This document shows positions 6,003 through 7,566 of a stretch of 7,566 nt of DNA, piece by piece. Every line of letters starts with the position of its first letter. The first letter of the stretch is position 1. The notes beneath the pieces are model-generated. The model did not search any database. It was not told the origin of the DNA and saw only the letters and a program-made list of their open reading frames with translations. Made by a program: the position numbers and the translations under genes. This stretch comes from DATFLS01 sp964413425 (lineage in GTDB: Bacteria; Fidelibacterota; JAANXI01): positions 1-7,566 of the forward strand of contig CAYPST010000150.1 in assembly GCA_964413425.1 (NCBI GenBank). Reading direction: 5' to 3'.

Positions 6003-7566
6003 ATGAACAAAATCACCCGCCGGGAATTCGGAAAAAAGGTCATGCAGGGTTTGAGTGGCGCAGCAGTAGTTTCTTCATTGGGCTCTGGTGCATCAAAATC
6101 CATGGCCTCACAGGTGCCGGATCAGCCGAATGTGGTGTTTATCTGTTCGGACCAACATGCCTATAAATATACCGGATATATGGGGCATCAGCATGTAAAA
6201 ACCCCGAATCTGGACAGCATTGCAACGAAGGGTGTCACATTCACGGATACTTATGCCGGGGCGCCGGTGTGCGTGCCCGGGCGCAGCTGCATGATGACGG
6301 GCACCTATGCCTCTGATAATCACTCCTATGGAAATTCCACCGTGTGGGACGGCACGCATCCCACCTGGTCCGCCCTTCTGCGGGATGCCGGGTACCACAC
6401 CTGGGCCACCGGCAAGATGGATATGAACGATCGATACGATCTGGGTTTCGTGGAAGGGGAGGTCGCGAACGGGCACCAGCGGAACCCGGATATCACCGAG
6501 CTGTTCCGGCGTCCCGTGGCCTATCGGGTGAATGAGCGGCCTAATGTGGATGGCCGTCCCAGGGATAACCGGCACCAGGATGCGGAGCGAACGAAGGCAG
6601 CGGTAGATTTTATTCGCAATCGCTCCGGACGGTTGAATAAACCATGGGCGGCCTACGTCGGGTGCACGCAGCCCCATCCCGGTTTTGTGGCCCTGCGAAA
6701 ATATTACGACTACTATTATCCCACCAAGGTGGATATGCCGAACATTCCGCCCGGCCATCTGGAGGATTTACATCTGGCGTTTCAGGAACTGCGCCATTTC
6801 AAACGGATTGCCACGCCCATCGCAGAAGAGAGAATCCGCCGGGCCCGGGCCGGGTATTATGGCATGATCACCGAACTGGATGAATATATCGGGAAACTCT
6901 GGCAGGCGGTGGAGGAAACCGGACAACTAAAGAACACCATCTTCATTTACACCTCCGATCATGGGGAATCCCTGGGCGATCACGGATTATGGTATAAGAA
7001 CAATCTCTATGACGTTGGTATCCGGGTCCCGCTGGTGATGGCAGGCGGCGGATTACCTGCCGGGAAGAGCATTAACACACCGGTGTCTCACGTGGATCTC
7101 ATTCGCACCTTGCTGGGGTGGACCGGAGCAGCAACGCATTCGGGTTTGCGGGGCACAAGCCTGACGCCCCTGATTTCCGGTGAATCCGATGCCGGTCCGC
7201 CGTTTGTGTATGCCGAGAATCATTCCGAAGGCAACACCACCGGGTCATTTATGATTCGCAAAGGGGACTGGAAGTATCTGCATTTCACCTGGTACGACGA
7301 CCTCCTGTTTGATTTGGGTGATGATCCCGGTGAATTTGTCAATCGGATTGATGATCCCGATGCCGCCGGTATCCGGGACGAATTGCAGTCCATTCTCCAT
7401 TCCCGGGTCGATCCGGAGACGATAACACTCCAGGCCTTCCAGGCGGAGGAGCAGATGCTGCGGGAGATGGCGGCGTCCACGACCGAGGATGAACTGTTCG
7501 AAACCTTCCGGGGCCGTCTGGGCCCGGGGCTGGCACGTAATATGGCGGCGAAAGCCAAGGGGAGGT
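6003..7566 (+). CDS. Sulfatase of the S1 (FGly-dependent) family, Tat-exported, 3' end outside window
   Basis: The frame runs from ATG 6003 to the window edge without a stop (521 residues seen). AAGGAG (5991-5996) lies 6 nt upstream. The Tat motif TRREFGKK (5-12) is followed by a hydrophobic stretch and a likely cut near A35. Sulfatase landmarks: metal-binding D50 in FICSDQ; CVPGRSCMMTG (90-100), the C-x-P-x-R signature whose C90 is converted to formylglycine; TGKMD with K138; TQPHPG with H225; TSDHGESLGDHGLWYK with D319, H320 and K332; and the RKGDWKYL and LFDLGDDPGE blocks near the C-terminus. The protein would remove sulfate esters from a glycan or other sulfated compound outside the cytoplasm. 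The residue two after K138 is D140, where many sulfatases have His. A helical tail of about 60 residues follows the core, so the stop is probably close. The maturation enzyme (FGE or anSME) is not in the window. Substrate is inferred from the fucosidase neighbour. Confidence 0.95.
   Translation, partial: MNKITRREFGKKVMQGLSGAAVVSSLGSGASKSMASQVPDQPNVVFICSDQHAYKYTGYMGHQHVKTPNLDSIATKGVTFTDTYAGAPVCVPGRSCMMTGTYASDNHSYGNSTVWDGTHPTWSALLRDAGYHTWATGKMDMNDRYDLGFVEGEVANGHQRNPDITELFRRPVAYRVNERPNVDGRPRDNRHQDAERTKAAVDFIRNRSGRLNKPWAAYVGCTQPHPGFVALRKYYDYYYPTKVDMPNIPPGHLEDLHLAFQELRHFKRIATPIAEERIRRARAGYYGMITELDEYIGKLWQAVEETGQLKNTIFIYTSDHGESLGDHGLWYKNNLYDVGIRVPLVMAGGGLPAGKSINTPVSHVDLIRTLLGWTGAATHSGLRGTSLTPLISGESDAGPPFVYAENHSEGNTTGSFMIRKGDWKYLHFTWYDDLLFDLGDDPGEFVNRIDDPDAAGIRDELQSILHSRVDPETITLQAFQAEEQMLREMAASTTEDELFETFRGRLGPGLARNMAAKAKGR

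Overview
The window is about 7.6 kb of bacterial DNA holding five protein-coding genes, of which the first and last are cut by the window edges. Four lie on the + strand and look like exported enzymes for breaking down a decorated polysaccharide: a beta-helix protein (lyase- or glycosidase-type fold), a large two-part alpha/beta hydrolase, a GH29 alpha-L-fucosidase and an S1-type sulfatase. One gene of the DUF99 (endonuclease V-like) family lies on the - strand in the middle.

Organism: every complete start has a clear Shine-Dalgarno sequence (AAGGAG, GGAGGT, AGGAG or AAGGAG, 6-10 nt before the start). The fucosidase has an extended sigma70-like -10 box, and two proteins carry textbook Tat signals. 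This points to a bacterium. The strong ribosome binding sites argue against typical Bacteroidia, which mostly lack them, and no SusC/SusD pair is in view. Coding regions look moderately GC-rich by eye. A saccharolytic member of a phylum such as Planctomycetota, Verrucomicrobiota, Balneolota/Rhodothermota, Calditrichota or a relative would fit, but the sequence does not settle it.

Layout: 1-545 end of the beta-helix gene; 546-598 short gap with a hairpin and the ribosome binding site; 599-2962 alpha/beta hydrolase starting at TTG; 2963-3437 gap between convergent genes, holding a short degenerate repeat and a roughly 227-bp element with 25-nt inverted ends and nested hairpins; 3438-4004 DUF99 gene (-); 4005-4374 divergent gap with the fucosidase promoter; 4375-5835 fucosidase; 5836-6002 gap with a hairpin; 6003 to the window end, sulfatase (no stop reached).

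Working together (inference): removal of sulfate (sulfatase), acyl groups (hydrolase) and terminal fucose (GH29), plus cleavage or binding by the beta-helix protein, would suit a fucose-containing sulfated glycan such as fucoidan or a related algal polymer. The fucosidase and sulfatase are probably co-transcribed and both are predicted Tat substrates, whereas the hydrolase carries a Sec-type signal. The least explained part of the window is the structured non-coding element at 3119-3345.
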